From DAOUVR01 sp034430535 (GTDB lineage: Bacteria > Chloroflexota > Dehalococcoidia > E44-bin15), in the NCBI GenBank assembly GCA_964443325.1, contig CAYUCL010000001.1:135483-199482 (forward strand): a stretch of 64,000 nucleotides of DNA, in the 5' to 3' direction. This document shows, piece by piece, positions 42,163 to 51,364 of this stretch; position 1 is the stretch's first letter; each line of letters begins with the position of its first letter. Under the pieces are notes generated by a model that was given only the letters and a program-made list of their open reading frames with translations, did not search any database and was not told the origin of the DNA. A program made the translations under genes and the position numbers.

Positions 42163-45100
42163 ATGAAATACTCCCTTGGTGTAGATATTGGCTCGGTCAA
42201 TGCCAAACTGGCCCTCATTGATGAAGACCACATTATAGTTAAGCTTGACACCGAAAAGGTTACATCTAGCCCCAACGCTGCGGTCGCCTCACTTATTTCA
42301 AGGCTGGGCCAGGAGTTCAGCTTTGAAGATATCGTCACCGCTGGTGTGTCTGGCTCTGGTAAAGGGGTGATACCCAAGGAGTTGGACTGGGCAATATACA
42401 GCAGCTCGTTGGCGATATCTTCAGGACTTCTTCACTCTCATCCAGATGCTAAAACCATCTTACAGATTGGCGGCCAGACCTATCTTGTAATAGAGTTCGA
42501 GGATGCTCTGAGAAAACCGTGGAAGGTAGAATCAAACCCTCTCTGTGCCGCCGGCACGGGAAGGTTCCTCGAACAACAGGCGTATCGCATTGGCATCAGC
42601 CTCGAAGATTTTGCTAGCCTGGCGCTGGAGTGTGAAGGCAGCCCTCCACGTATAGCCGCCCGGTGCAGTGTTTTTGCCAAGACCGACCTTATTCACCTTC
42701 AACAGAAGGGCGTACAGATGGCTGATATGCTCTATGCTTTATGTGAGAGCATTGCTCGCATGGTCACTTCAATCAAGAAGGGGATTTTCCAAGAGCCAAT
42801 CTATTTTGTTGGTGGCGTGGCTGCCAATAGTGCCATTCTGAAGGCGCTCAGCGAGGCGATCTCGGCAAGAAATAAGCATCAAGTGGATGTCATTATCCCT
42901 GAGGATTACTTATACATTGAGGCTTTAGGTTCTGCCTTGCTTGCGATGGGAAGTAAGAGGACCTCCACAGTGACCCTTATACCCCAGGCAGATATCAAGC
43001 AACGCTATTTTGAAATGCCGAGGCTGGAAAAAGTCACCCAGCATGACAACAACTGGGTAGCACCAATAATAGAAGGGCCGTTTACTGGCTATCTGGGGGT
43101 CGATATTGGCTCCACCAGCACCAAGGCAGTTGTACTTGACGAATCGGGAACTAAAATACTGGCAAAGAACTACCTCATGACGGCGGGAAGGCCGGTTGAT
43201 GCTATCAAGGAGGTTTTTCGGAACCTGTTGCCAGATATCGGGGGTAATGCCCGAATAGCCGGGGTAGGAATCACTGGTTCAGGAAGGTATCTGGTTGGCA
43301 GTTTTGTTGGCGCGGACTTGGTAAAGAACGAAATCACGGCACAGACAAGAGCGGCAGTAGAGATAGAGCCCGAGGCAGATATTATCGAGGTTGGTGGTCA
43401 GGACTCGAAGCTAGTTATAAAGCGAAACAGTGTCGTTATCGACTATCAGATGAATAAAGCATGCGCCGCTGGAACTGGGAGCTTCATCGATGAACTGGCT
43501 GAGCAGCTTGGCGTTCATGTTCAAAACGGGGAGTTCGCTGCTCTAGCATTTAAGGCACCCCATACTATCGACCTGGGTTCACGGTGTGCCGCCTTTATGG
43601 GTCAGGCGGTCGCTTCAGCCCAGCAGGAGGGCTTGCCCCTGGAGGTGATAACTGCCAGCCTCTCCAACTCGATTGCGGCAAACTACATCTCCAAGGTTCT
43701 GGGCAACAGGAAGCTGGGTGACAAGGTAATACTCACCGGAGCGGTATTCTATAACGATGCCGTTGTCTCTGCGTTTCAGCGGGCGCTTGAGGGAAGAACC
43801 ATAATTGTGCCCGAACACAAGGAGGTCAGCGGTGCAATAGGTGCGGCACTTCTGGCGAAAGAGGAACTGGGTGGGAGAGACTCGAAGTTTAAAGGTTTTC
43901 AAAACGTCATTGATAGCAATCCTAAGATTACAACCTTCACCTGCAAAGTATGCGACATGAATTGCACCATAAGCCGAATGGAGATACCTGGCGAGAAGCC
44001 CACATTCTATGGCAGCAGATGTGACCTCTTCGATAGCACCATTAGCCGGGAGAAGATGGAGACCGCTTTCGACGAACGCGAGAAGCTACTGTTCAAGGAC
44101 TATAGAGAAAAGGCGGGAACAGGGCCTACGGTCGGGATTCCCCGGGCGCTGATAGTATATGACTACGCACCAATGCTTATTGCTTTCCTCAACGCGCTGG
44201 GGGTCAATGTTGTCCTTTCCAGCAAGACCACCAAACAAATAATGGAGCAAGCTGTCGAGCTGAGCTATGCCGACAGTTGTTTCCCTGTTAAGCTGCTACA
44301 CGGGCATGCGGAAAGTCTCAGAGATATGGACTACATCCTCTACCCAAGCGCCATTCGCATGGGGATTAAGGAGGGAGATGAGAACCAGAAGTATGCCTGC
44401 CCCTTGGTGCAGGCGTCCCCGTACATCATCCGTCAGGCTCTCGACCTGGGTAAAAAGCTGATAATACCAACCATTGACTTCAGCAGGGGCGACGCCGTGA
44501 CGATAAACAGCTTTGCCGACTGTGCAGTGCAGATGGGGTTCAGCAGGAGAAAGGGGAGGAAGGCTGGCATTGCCGGCATTAAGGCGCAACGAGAATTTGA
44601 GGAAGCAGAAGTGGAACAGGGGAAGAAGCTACTGCAACAAATTCATGACAATAACCAGTTGGGCGTTGTGATTCTTGCCCGTTCCTATATGTCGCAGGAT
44701 TCAGGGGCGAACCTCGGCATAGCTGAAAAGCTTGCCCAGCTTGATGTCGTGCCTATACCACTTACTTTTCTACCCCTTAGTTCGGTAAACGTCTATGAAT
44801 ACTCGGACCGGCCATACTGGTACTACGAAAGCAGGCATATAGCTGGCAGTGCCATAACCGAGGGTGACTCATCCTTATATGGGTTGCTGCTGACAAACTT
44901 TGGATGCGGCCCCAACACTTTCATAATCAATATTGTTGAGGACATCATGGGGGGCAAGCCGCTAGGTCAACTGGAGATCGATGAACATGCCGCCGAGGCC
45001 GGCATCGTTACCCGCATTGAGGCCTTTGTCGATACCATTAAGGCGTTTGCCCGTTCCGCAGACCAGGCCAAGGGCTGGGACGATAATGCTTATCGCTCAG

Positions 45101-46317
45101 CCCCGGTGGCTTTGGCCTCAAAGAAAACGATCCTGGTACCGAGGATGGCGCCCGGCGCCGAGGCTCTAGCGGCAGCAATGGAAGCCTTTGGCGTCAGGGC
45201 CTCCGTGCTTCCCCCTTCAAATGAGCAGTCTCTCACTTATAGCAACAAGGTAACTCGGGGAACGGAGTGCCTGCCCTATCGGGTGACCCTCGGCGATTTC
45301 CTGAGATTCTTCCACGAAAACGGAAACAATGACCTGAAGCGTTTCGAGGGATTTATGCCCAGTGCCTTCGGGCCGTGCCGCTTTGGCAAGTATGTTGTGG
45401 AACAGGCCAGGGTATTCAGGGAGATGGGCTTTGATCTTTCAATACGTACCACTATATCGAACAACGCCTATCGTGACATGGGCCTTGGCCCCGCATTTGA
45501 GCGTCTGGCGTGGAGGGGCCTTGTTGCCTTTGATTACCTGCAGAAGCTTCTCTGGCGCACTCGCCCCTACGAGAAGCTGCCAGGGCAGGCGGACGAACTC
45601 TTCGAGGAATACACCACCAGGGTTGCCGAGCGCATGCGGAAGAGGGAGGACTTTGGCCATGTCCTGAGGGACGCGGTTTCCGCATTCGGCGCTGTGATTG
45701 ATCCAGAGAGGCCCAAGCGGCCTCTGGTGGCGATTAACGGTGAGATCTTCTTGCGGTCCAACGAGTTCAGCAACGGCTATCTGGTGAGAGAGTGTGAGAA
45801 GGCAGGGCTTGAAGTCATCGTCTCGTCCGTTGGAGAGTGGATAAAGTACATCCAGCACCGCAATATAGAGGACGGGGTGTGGGACAGAGATGTCAAGAAG
45901 GTTATTTCTGGTCTAATAAGGAAGCATCTGCTGAAGACCGATGAGGAGAAGGTGGCCACTGCCTTTGAGGACTTGCCTCATATGGGAGAGCCGTCAACAA
46001 AGGAAATACTGGCGTACTCTGCCAAATATCTCTCTCCCATATGTGGTAGCGAAGCGGTTCTCAGCATAGGGAGTGGGGTTGAGTGGATGGAAACCCCCCT
46101 GTTCGGCGGCGTCATATCGGTAATGCCGCATGGCTGCATGCCAGGGGGCATAGTGGCCGCTATGTCTGAAAGGTTATGCGCTGCATACGGGAAGCCTTGG
46201 ATTAACCTTACCTATGATGGTTTTCTCGAAACAACCAATCTGGAGAGAATCAACAACTTCGCCGAGATCATAAGATTCGCTGGCGCTAGCGATAGCCAGG
46301 CCACTATTGTAGGCTAG
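42163..46317 (+). CDS. Giant acyl-CoA dehydratase/reductase activase (two BadF/HgdC ATPase domains plus DUF2229 and HgdB-like regions)
   Basis: A 1384-residue protein. Residues 1-265 and about 308-580 are two ASKHA ATPase domains (VDIGSVNAKLAL; VDIGSTSTKAVV). Each has the cysteine pair that holds the intersubunit [4Fe-4S] cluster of HgdC-type activators: C128/C168 and C434/C475. A Cys-rich linker (CKVCDMNC, about 615) leads into a DUF2229 region (about 660-870). The C-terminus (about 1000-1380) resembles the dehydratase/HgdB-like part of such fusions. These ATP-driven activators deliver low-potential electrons to 2-hydroxyacyl-CoA dehydratases or benzoyl-CoA reductases. No separate catalytic alpha/beta subunits lie nearby; the real substrate is unknown. 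Confidence 0.85.
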   Translation: MKYSLGVDIGSVNAKLALIDEDHIIVKLDTEKVTSSPNAAVASLISRLGQEFSFEDIVTAGVSGSGKGVIPKELDWAIYSSSLAISSGLLHSHPDAKTILQIGGQTYLVIEFEDALRKPWKVESNPLCAAGTGRFLEQQAYRIGISLEDFASLALECEGSPPRIAARCSVFAKTDLIHLQQKGVQMADMLYALCESIARMVTSIKKGIFQEPIYFVGGVAANSAILKALSEAISARNKHQVDVIIPEDYLYIEALGSALLAMGSKRTSTVTLIPQADIKQRYFEMPRLEKVTQHDNNWVAPIIEGPFTGYLGVDIGSTSTKAVVLDESGTKILAKNYLMTAGRPVDAIKEVFRNLLPDIGGNARIAGVGITGSGRYLVGSFVGADLVKNEITAQTRAAVEIEPEADIIEVGGQDSKLVIKRNSVVIDYQMNKACAAGTGSFIDELAEQLGVHVQNGEFAALAFKAPHTIDLGSRCAAFMGQAVASAQQEGLPLEVITASLSNSIAANYISKVLGNRKLGDKVILTGAVFYNDAVVSAFQRALEGRTIIVPEHKEVSGAIGAALLAKEELGGRDSKFKGFQNVIDSNPKITTFTCKVCDMNCTISRMEIPGEKPTFYGSRCDLFDSTISREKMETAFDEREKLLFKDYREKAGTGPTVGIPRALIVYDYAPMLIAFLNALGVNVVLSSKTTKQIMEQAVELSYADSCFPVKLLHGHAESLRDMDYILYPSAIRMGIKEGDENQKYACPLVQASPYIIRQALDLGKKLIIPTIDFSRGDAVTINSFADCAVQMGFSRRKGRKAGIAGIKAQREFEEAEVEQGKKLLQQIHDNNQLGVVILARSYMSQDSGANLGIAEKLAQLDVVPIPLTFLPLSSVNVYEYSDRPYWYYESRHIAGSAITEGDSSLYGLLLTNFGCGPNTFIINIVEDIMGGKPLGQLEIDEHAAEAGIVTRIEAFVDTIKAFARSADQAKGWDDNAYRSAPVALASKKTILVPRMAPGAEALAAAMEAFGVRASVLPPSNEQSLTYSNKVTRGTECLPYRVTLGDFLRFFHENGNNDLKRFEGFMPSAFGPCRFGKYVVEQARVFREMGFDLSIRTTISNNAYRDMGLGPAFERLAWRGLVAFDYLQKLLWRTRPYEKLPGQADELFEEYTTRVAERMRKREDFGHVLRDAVSAFGAVIDPERPKRPLVAINGEIFLRSNEFSNGYLVRECEKAGLEVIVSSVGEWIKYIQHRNIEDGVWDRDVKKVISGLIRKHLLKTDEEKVATAFEDLPHMGEPSTKEILAYSAKYLSPICGSEAVLSIGSGVEWMETPLFGGVISVMPHGCMPGGIVAAMSERLCAAYGKPWINLTYDGFLETTNLERINNFAEIIRFAGASDSQATIVG

Positions 46318-46337
46318 TGTAGATTCTCTACCCAGTT

Positions 46338-47066
46338 TCAAGCGGGGTAGCCGACCACGCTCATATAGACCACGCTTTCCTCAATGCCGTTCACGCCCAG
46401 TATCCGATTCACATCGTCATCGAACAGAGCCTCGACCTGGCAACTCCCCAGGCCAAGGCTGACCGCTGAGAGGGCCAGGCCATGACCGGTGTGCCCTGCA
46501 TCAAGATAGACGTATCTGTAAGCGCGTTGGCGGTACTTCCGCTTCGACCGGTTGAAAATGGCGGTCCACACAAACACCACGGCAGCATTGGCGCACATCC
46601 TCTGTCCCAACGCCGCCAGCGTAATGTCACGGCCAAAGTCTCCCGTTCGTAGCTCTTCTAAGGCGTGCTCTCGTATCGCATAGTGGTAAACGCCTGACTC
46701 CAGCCCTTCTACATTGTGGGCAATTACATACGTCTCTACCGGATAGAGGGCACCGGCCGAGGGGACGGTGCGGAATTCATGTCCATGCTCTGTTCTCTGG
46801 ATCCCGTTTGAGGCCCACAGCAGGTATGCCATCTGCTCCAGGCTGAGCGGCTTCTTGGCAAAGACCCGAATACTCTTGCGGCGTCGCAGCACCTCGTCCA
46901 GGGTCATGTCTTGTCCGCGTTGAGGGACGGGAAGACTTATCCTATTGCTGCCGGGATACTCCTTATAGGGTTCTGGTACGGCAACCCGGTCGAAAAGCCC
47001 CTTCTCTCTCTGGTCACGATGGTACTTGGTGTCTTGCTGAAAAGTGTCGCCCACTCCGCCAACCAT
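46338..47066 (-). CDS. SagB-type nitroreductase-fold oxidoreductase
   Basis: A 242-residue FMN enzyme of the SagB/thiazole-oxidase-like nitroreductase group. Signatures are LDEVLRRRKSIRVFAKKPLSLEQMAYLLWASNGIQ, the FMN block RTVPSAGALYPVETYVI, YHYAIREHALEEL, and the late LDAGHTGHGLALSAVSLGLGSCQV. The ATG at 47066 lies seven bases after GGAGG; a GTG two codons upstream is too close. No azole-forming cyclodehydratase is nearby, so a role in peptide modification is not supported. It is convergent with the activase gene. Confidence 0.8.
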   Translation of the reverse strand: MVGGVGDTFQQDTKYHRDQREKGLFDRVAVPEPYKEYPGSNRISLPVPQRGQDMTLDEVLRRRKSIRVFAKKPLSLEQMAYLLWASNGIQRTEHGHEFRTVPSAGALYPVETYVIAHNVEGLESGVYHYAIREHALEELRTGDFGRDITLAALGQRMCANAAVVFVWTAIFNRSKRKYRQRAYRYVYLDAGHTGHGLALSAVSLGLGSCQVEALFDDDVNRILGVNGIEESVVYMSVVGYPA

Positions 47067-47305
47067 GTGCACACCTCCTGCGTCAGATAGCCTATTTTAC
47101 CCCATTCGGGTAAGGCAACGATAGCAACGGCCGTGGCTGGCTGGGTAAGGCGAGTTATGCAGCAGCGTTGTGCGGTTCACAAGGATGGGTGACACTCATT
47201 AGCGATCGGAAGGCTGGTGCAGAGCTGCATTGCCGTTTCCGTATGGCGTCCTTCTAAGAAGGATTGAACGCCTTTACTTAACTGAAACCGTTTTGTGGCG
47301 TCGTC

Positions 47306-48217
47306 TCATCTAACCATGGGCAAATGAACTTTCCGTCCCACGGCTTCGGCCACCGCGGCGATGTCCTTCATTAGATCGGCAAAATCAGCGGTCGATATCG
47401 TCTGGGCAGCATCGCTGATGGAATCGGCGGGTGAGTAGTGCGCTTCCACGATTATCCCGTCGGCGCCACAGGCGATCGCCGCCAGGCTCATCGCTGGCAC
47501 CAGATGGGCGCTGCCAGTGCCGTGGCTGGGGTCGACAATGACCGGCAGATGGGTCCGCTCTTTCAGGTAAGGGACTGCATTAAGGTCCAGGGTGAAGCGC
47601 AACTCGTTTGACAGCCCCCTGATACCACGCTCGCATAATATCACCTGCTCGTTGCCTTGCGCCATGATGTACTCCGCCGCCAGCAGGAACTCCTTATAGC
47701 TGGCGGCTAGGCCGCGCTTGAGCAGCGCTGGCTTTGACGACATGCCCACCTCATTCAACAGGGGGTAATTCTGCATGTTTCGGGAGCCTATCTGCAGGCA
47801 ATCGGCGTACCCGGCCACTAATTCAACCTCCCGGGGGTCCATCACCTCGGTGACAACCTTGAGCCCCGTCTCACGCGAAGCGGCTCGCAGATGCTCCAGC
47901 CCGGCCTTGCCCAGGCCCTGGAAATCGTAAGGTGAAGTTCTCGGCTTGAAGGCGCCGCCGCGCAGTACGGTAGCACCGGCCGCCTTGACCTCATGCGCGA
48001 TACGCAGCATCTGCTCGGCGCTCTCCACGGAACACGGTCCAGCCATCACCACAAGTTCGGTTAAGCCTACCTTAACACCGTCTATGTTCACCACCGTACC
48101 TGCCGGCCTATACTCGCGACTGGTCAGGTGACGTGGTGCCTGGCGTATGCTCCCATCAACAGGCCTGGCAGACACTATTTCTCCGGTTCTACTACTCTGG
48201 TCCAAATCGATTTTCAT
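47306..48217 (-). CDS. aroF: 3-deoxy-7-phosphoheptulonate (DAHP) synthase AroF, type I-beta
   Basis: First enzyme of aromatic synthesis, condensing erythrose 4-phosphate with phosphoenolpyruvate. Motifs are VVMAGPCSVES, RGGAFKPRTSPYDFQG, QIGSRNMQN, LLKRG, CERGIRG and VIVDPSHGTG. 303 residues from ATG 48217; a GTG two codons upstream is possible. The N-terminal regulatory ACT/FL domain of the longer members is absent, so control by feedback at the protein level may be missing. Control appears to be by the attenuator directly upstream (48246-48444). Confidence 0.93.
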   Translation of the reverse strand: MKIDLDQSSRTGEIVSARPVDGSIRQAPRHLTSREYRPAGTVVNIDGVKVGLTELVVMAGPCSVESAEQMLRIAHEVKAAGATVLRGGAFKPRTSPYDFQGLGKAGLEHLRAASRETGLKVVTEVMDPREVELVAGYADCLQIGSRNMQNYPLLNEVGMSSKPALLKRGLAASYKEFLLAAEYIMAQGNEQVILCERGIRGLSNELRFTLDLNAVPYLKERTHLPVIVDPSHGTGSAHLVPAMSLAAIACGADGIIVEAHYSPADSISDAAQTISTADFADLMKDIAAVAEAVGRKVHLPMVR

Positions 48218-48245
48218 TGTCACTACCCCCAGGAAAAATATACAT

Positions 48246-48269
48246 AAAAAACCCTCCCACCTGGGAGGG
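48246..48269 (-). terminator. Attenuator terminator in the aroF leader
   Basis: On the minus strand CCCTCCC pairs with GGGAGGG around an AGGT loop, followed by TTTTTT. It lies between the leader peptide stop and the aroF start. Its 5' arm (CCCTCCCAGG, 48260-48269) is perfectly complementary over ten bases to CCTGGGAGGG at 48318-48327, giving the competing antiterminator. Confidence 0.85.
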
Positions 48270-48300
48270 CTTTCTGGTTGCTCTAAATGCTGTTCGCTAT

Positions 48301-48396
48301 TTAGTTTTTACTCAATACCCTCCCAGGCCCGCGGAGACGCGCGCTAAACCAATACCAAAAATAGAAATCGTAGCGGTTTCTGGCTAGGGTATTCAC
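48301..48396 (-). CDS. Aromatic leader peptide of the aroF attenuator
   Basis: A 31-codon frame starting with GTG at 48396, five bases after a GAGGG ribosome binding site (48402-48406), and ending TAA at 48301-48303. Residues 9-17 read YDFYFWYWF: three Tyr, three Phe and two Trp in nine codons. It therefore senses all three aromatic amino acids, which fits control of the common first step. Codons 2-6 form RNA segment 1 (48380-48393), which pairs with segment 2 (48314-48327, codons 24-28). A ribosome stalled on the aromatic codons would cover segment 1 and free segment 2 to form the antiterminator. A ribosome reaching the stop codon would block segment 2 and allow termination. Confidence 0.85.
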   Translation of the reverse strand: MNTLARNRYDFYFWYWFSARLRGPGRVLSKN

Positions 48397-48414
48397 TTCG
48401 ACCCTCAGTGTGGA

Positions 48415-48444
48415 ATGATAACACAAACAAGGGGGGGCTGTCAA
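48415..48444 (-). promoter_or_regulatory. Promoter of the aroF leader transcript
   Basis: The minus strand reads TTGACA (48439-48444), 18 bases, TATCAT (48415-48420), with TGT before the -10. Predicted transcription starts near 48408, just before the leader ribosome binding site. Confidence 0.7.
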
Positions 48445-48948
48445 TACTCTGGAGCGTGTCTTACAACTAGCGGTCCAATACCTTAGCCCCGAAGGGGCAA
48501 ACCCACCGCCTTTATTTACGGTGGGTTTTGCTTCGCTCCACCCACCCTACAAGCCTTCCCCCCTCCCTTGACCCACCTGCCAGCACTGAAATGTAGTTCT
48601 GCTCCGACAGGTCGGAGAGACCCCTGCCAGAAGGGAGCCCCCTCTAGGTGTCCTTGTAAGGTGAGCAATACAATTTGTCATTCTACCCTTCACTCTGTGA
48701 AGGGTAGAATCTCAACACGATCAGGGCGGGCTCTGGCAAAGAATCTAACTCCCTCCCGTTAGGGAAGGGAGGACTTATTCCCGTTCCCCCTGAGCCTGTC
48801 GAAGGGCTCACCACGAACGGTGTTGGCCTCTGTATGTCTCATTAATTACTCCGTTCGACCCAGGGCAGCAACTACCATACGAGTTGGCCGCATTGTGCAA
48901 GGTTGCGCTATTGGGATTTGCTTGCTATCATTTTCTTAGGTACTCAAT
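48445..48948. other. Repeat-rich intergenic region, no gene seen
   Basis: Contains R3c (48499-48550), an R5-like TTCACTCTGTGAAGGGTAGAAT fragment near 48690-48712, and a GAGCCTGTCGAAGGGCTCA-type palindrome near 48790-48810. Short open frames here cross repeats. Confidence 0.6.
48499..48550. repeat. MITE-like repeat R3, copy c (internally shortened)
   Basis: Contains the ACCCACCG...CGGTGGGTTTTGC arm and ends with CCACCCACCCTAC, as in 7054-7147; the left terminal repeat is missing. Confidence 0.65.
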
Positions 48949-50007
48949 ATGGCATTAGAGGCAAGATGCAGAACAACAGCCATGGCTATCATGCCTCATA
49001 CTAATATCGAGGAAGCGCTTGAGCTTGTATTCAGTTTGGACATTCCTTTCTGGCCGCAGCTTCCCAAGATAAGCTTCTATGAAGATGTGTATGCCCAGGC
49101 ATCGGAGAATTTCCCCGGAATAGCCGTCGACATTGAAAGAGAAAAGCTCCTCTTCGATACAGCCAGGTTTCAGCAAGAGCTTGGTGACTACTCCGAGAAG
49201 ATGGACCAAACTGAAACCTTCGCCTTGAGCCAGCAGTATTCAGCGGTCTATCACAACTTCTTGGACAGAGACCTCCGAGGCTACCATGCCATCAGAGGGC
49301 AGGTCACTGGTCCGGTAAGCCTTGGCTTCATCGTCCTCGATGAGGACCGCAAGCCGATTATCTACAACGATGAAGTAAGGATTCTCCTGTTCGACTTTAT
49401 TCAACAGAAAGTTAACGTCCAGTATCGCGACCTTAAGGGAAAGAACCCAAATGCCTTTGTCTGGCTGGATGAGCCAGGTCTGGGCTTCGTGTTCAGTGGT
49501 CTATCGGGGTACAATGACCTGCAGGCCAAGAAAGATTACTGGAGTTTTATACAAGGTTTGGAAGGCCCCAAGGGGCTACATCTTTGCCCCAACGTGAACC
49601 TACCTTACTTGCTGGAGCTAGGAGTTGACGTCCTATCCTTCGATGCTTATCAGATTGAGTTTATGCCCAGAGAATATGCTAGTGCCGTGACTGAGTTTCT
49701 TAAGAGCGGTCGGGTTATCTCGTGGGGAATTGTTCCTACTGAGTCGGCAATGCTTTCCAAGGAGACACCAGAAAAGCTGGCGAAGCGACTCATGGAATAC
49801 TGGGAAGTGGTATCGCTGAATACCGATATATCGCTGAAGCAGATTGCAGAACAGGCGCTGGTGGCGCCAGCGAGGTGCTGTATTAAAGACATGGAGGCAA
49901 AAGGGCAGGCCCACCAGTCAACGAGTATGGAAGAGAAGAATGTGGGCAAAGCTTTCGCCTTCCTGGGAGAGGTCTCTGGAATGCTGAAGGATAGATATGG
50001 TGTATAG
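48949..50007 (+). CDS. MetE/UROD-like methyltransferase-fold protein
   Basis: A 352-residue barrel protein of the cobalamin-independent methionine synthase / uroporphyrinogen decarboxylase superfamily, lacking the MetE N-terminal half. Blocks seen are TTAMAIMPHTNIEEALELVFSLDIPFWPQLP, the VTGPVS segment, WLDEPGLGF, GLHLCPNVN and a late APARCCIKD. His and Cys in GLHLC and Cys in APARCC are in positions expected for the zinc thiol site. A methyl or related one-carbon transfer is likely; methionine synthesis itself is not shown. The M20 gene follows about 80 bp downstream. Confidence 0.7.
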   Translation: MALEARCRTTAMAIMPHTNIEEALELVFSLDIPFWPQLPKISFYEDVYAQASENFPGIAVDIEREKLLFDTARFQQELGDYSEKMDQTETFALSQQYSAVYHNFLDRDLRGYHAIRGQVTGPVSLGFIVLDEDRKPIIYNDEVRILLFDFIQQKVNVQYRDLKGKNPNAFVWLDEPGLGFVFSGLSGYNDLQAKKDYWSFIQGLEGPKGLHLCPNVNLPYLLELGVDVLSFDAYQIEFMPREYASAVTEFLKSGRVISWGIVPTESAMLSKETPEKLAKRLMEYWEVVSLNTDISLKQIAEQALVAPARCCIKDMEAKGQAHQSTSMEEKNVGKAFAFLGEVSGMLKDRYGV

Positions 50008-50089
50008 TTGCAACGATCTCTCACGAGTCTGTGAATAGTCGCCGATTTCGACTATAATCAATGGAGCATTCCTGCAACGATGGAGGTAA

Positions 50090-51259
50090 ATGTTGGATGT
50101 AGAAAAGCTGAAAGAAATGGTGATTGGTGAGGTGGATGCCCACCAATCGGAGCTTATCGAGCTGAGCCTCAGGATTCACCAAAACCCTGAGCTGGCTTTC
50201 AAAGAAGTAAAGGCTTCAAAGTGGCTGACCGAGTATCTGGAGGGTAAGGGCTTTAATGTTGAAAGAGGGATTTGCCAGTTGGCGACTGCCTTTAAGGCGA
50301 GCTATGGCACAGGCAGACCAGCCGTTGCTCTTCTTGCTGAATATGATGCTCTGCCGAAGATAGGACATGCCTGTGGTCATAACATAATCGGCACTACTGC
50401 GGTCGGGGCGGCGGTTGCCTCCCGAAAAGCCATCGACGCGGCGGGCGGTAGCGTTGTGGTTATCGGCACCCCCGCTGAGGAGTCTTATGGCGGCAAGGTG
50501 CTCATGGCGGAAAGAGGTGCCTTTCAAGGTATAGATGCTGCCATGCTGGCGCATCCTCACGGGGTGGATATGACAAGCATGCGATCCCTGGCTTGCATCC
50601 GCCTTGAGGCGCAGTTCTTCGGCAAAGCGGCTCATGCTGCTGGTTCTCCCGAAAGGGGGATCAATGCTCTGGAGGCAATGCTCCAGGCCTTCAACGGGAT
50701 CAATTCTCTAAGGCAGCATATCAACGAGCGGGCTCGCATCCATGGCATCATCACTCATGGTGGTGAAGCACCCAATATTGTTCCCGACTACACCGCCGCA
50801 ACCTTTCTGGTGCGTGCAGAGTGGGAGCCCTACCTTGATGAATTAAAGGAGAAGGTGCTAAACTGTTTCAAGGCAGCTTCTCTGGCCACCGGGGCTCGCC
50901 TGGAATATGAGTGGTCGTCATATTACGCTCCTCTGAAGTGTAATTTGGCTTTGGCAGAACTATTTGGCAAGAACATGGAGACTCTTGGGCGCAGCGTTTT
51001 GCCGCCAATGAGAAGGGGCCTCGGCAGTAGCGATATGGGCAATGTTAGCGTTCTGGTTCCATCTATTCACCCAATGGTAGCTATTACCACCCTTGATGTT
51101 GCAGCTCACTCCCCTGAATTTGCCGAAGCTGCTGCCTCAGAAGCGGGAAATCGAGGGCTTCTCGACGGGGCAAAAGCCATGGCGATGACTTTAGTTGACT
51201 TGATTGCTCAGCCAGAGACGATGAAAAAGGTGCAAGAGGAGTTTGTTGCCGATAAATAG
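50090..51259 (+). CDS. M20-family amidohydrolase / peptidase
   Basis: A 389-residue metallohydrolase of the aminoacylase/amidohydrolase type. Metal-site blocks are LLAEYDALPKIGHACGHN and GTPAEESYGGK (catalytic Glu), with MLAHPHGVD following. The dimerisation domain begins at KAAHAAGSPERGINALEAM. The ATG at 50090 is close to its GGAGG site (three to four bases); TTG at 50093 is an equally good start. Family members remove acyl groups or cleave dipeptides such as p-aminobenzoyl-glutamate; the substrate cannot be read here. Confidence 0.85.
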   Translation: MLDVEKLKEMVIGEVDAHQSELIELSLRIHQNPELAFKEVKASKWLTEYLEGKGFNVERGICQLATAFKASYGTGRPAVALLAEYDALPKIGHACGHNIIGTTAVGAAVASRKAIDAAGGSVVVIGTPAEESYGGKVLMAERGAFQGIDAAMLAHPHGVDMTSMRSLACIRLEAQFFGKAAHAAGSPERGINALEAMLQAFNGINSLRQHINERARIHGIITHGGEAPNIVPDYTAATFLVRAEWEPYLDELKEKVLNCFKAASLATGARLEYEWSSYYAPLKCNLALAELFGKNMETLGRSVLPPMRRGLGSSDMGNVSVLVPSIHPMVAITTLDVAAHSPEFAEAAASEAGNRGLLDGAKAMAMTLVDLIAQPETMKKVQEEFVADK

Positions 51260-51364
51260 AGGGGTGATGAGATGATGATGGCGGTATACTTCGCGCCCTA
51301 TTCCATAATTGGTGTTTCTCAATGCGGAAGACGTTCTGGGGCGTAGGGGGAGAGAGCTTAAACG

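Noticed and set aside
46338..47066. SagB-like gene as part of a thiazole/oxazole-modified peptide cluster
   Set aside because: No cyclodehydratase, precursor peptide or protease of that pathway is nearby.
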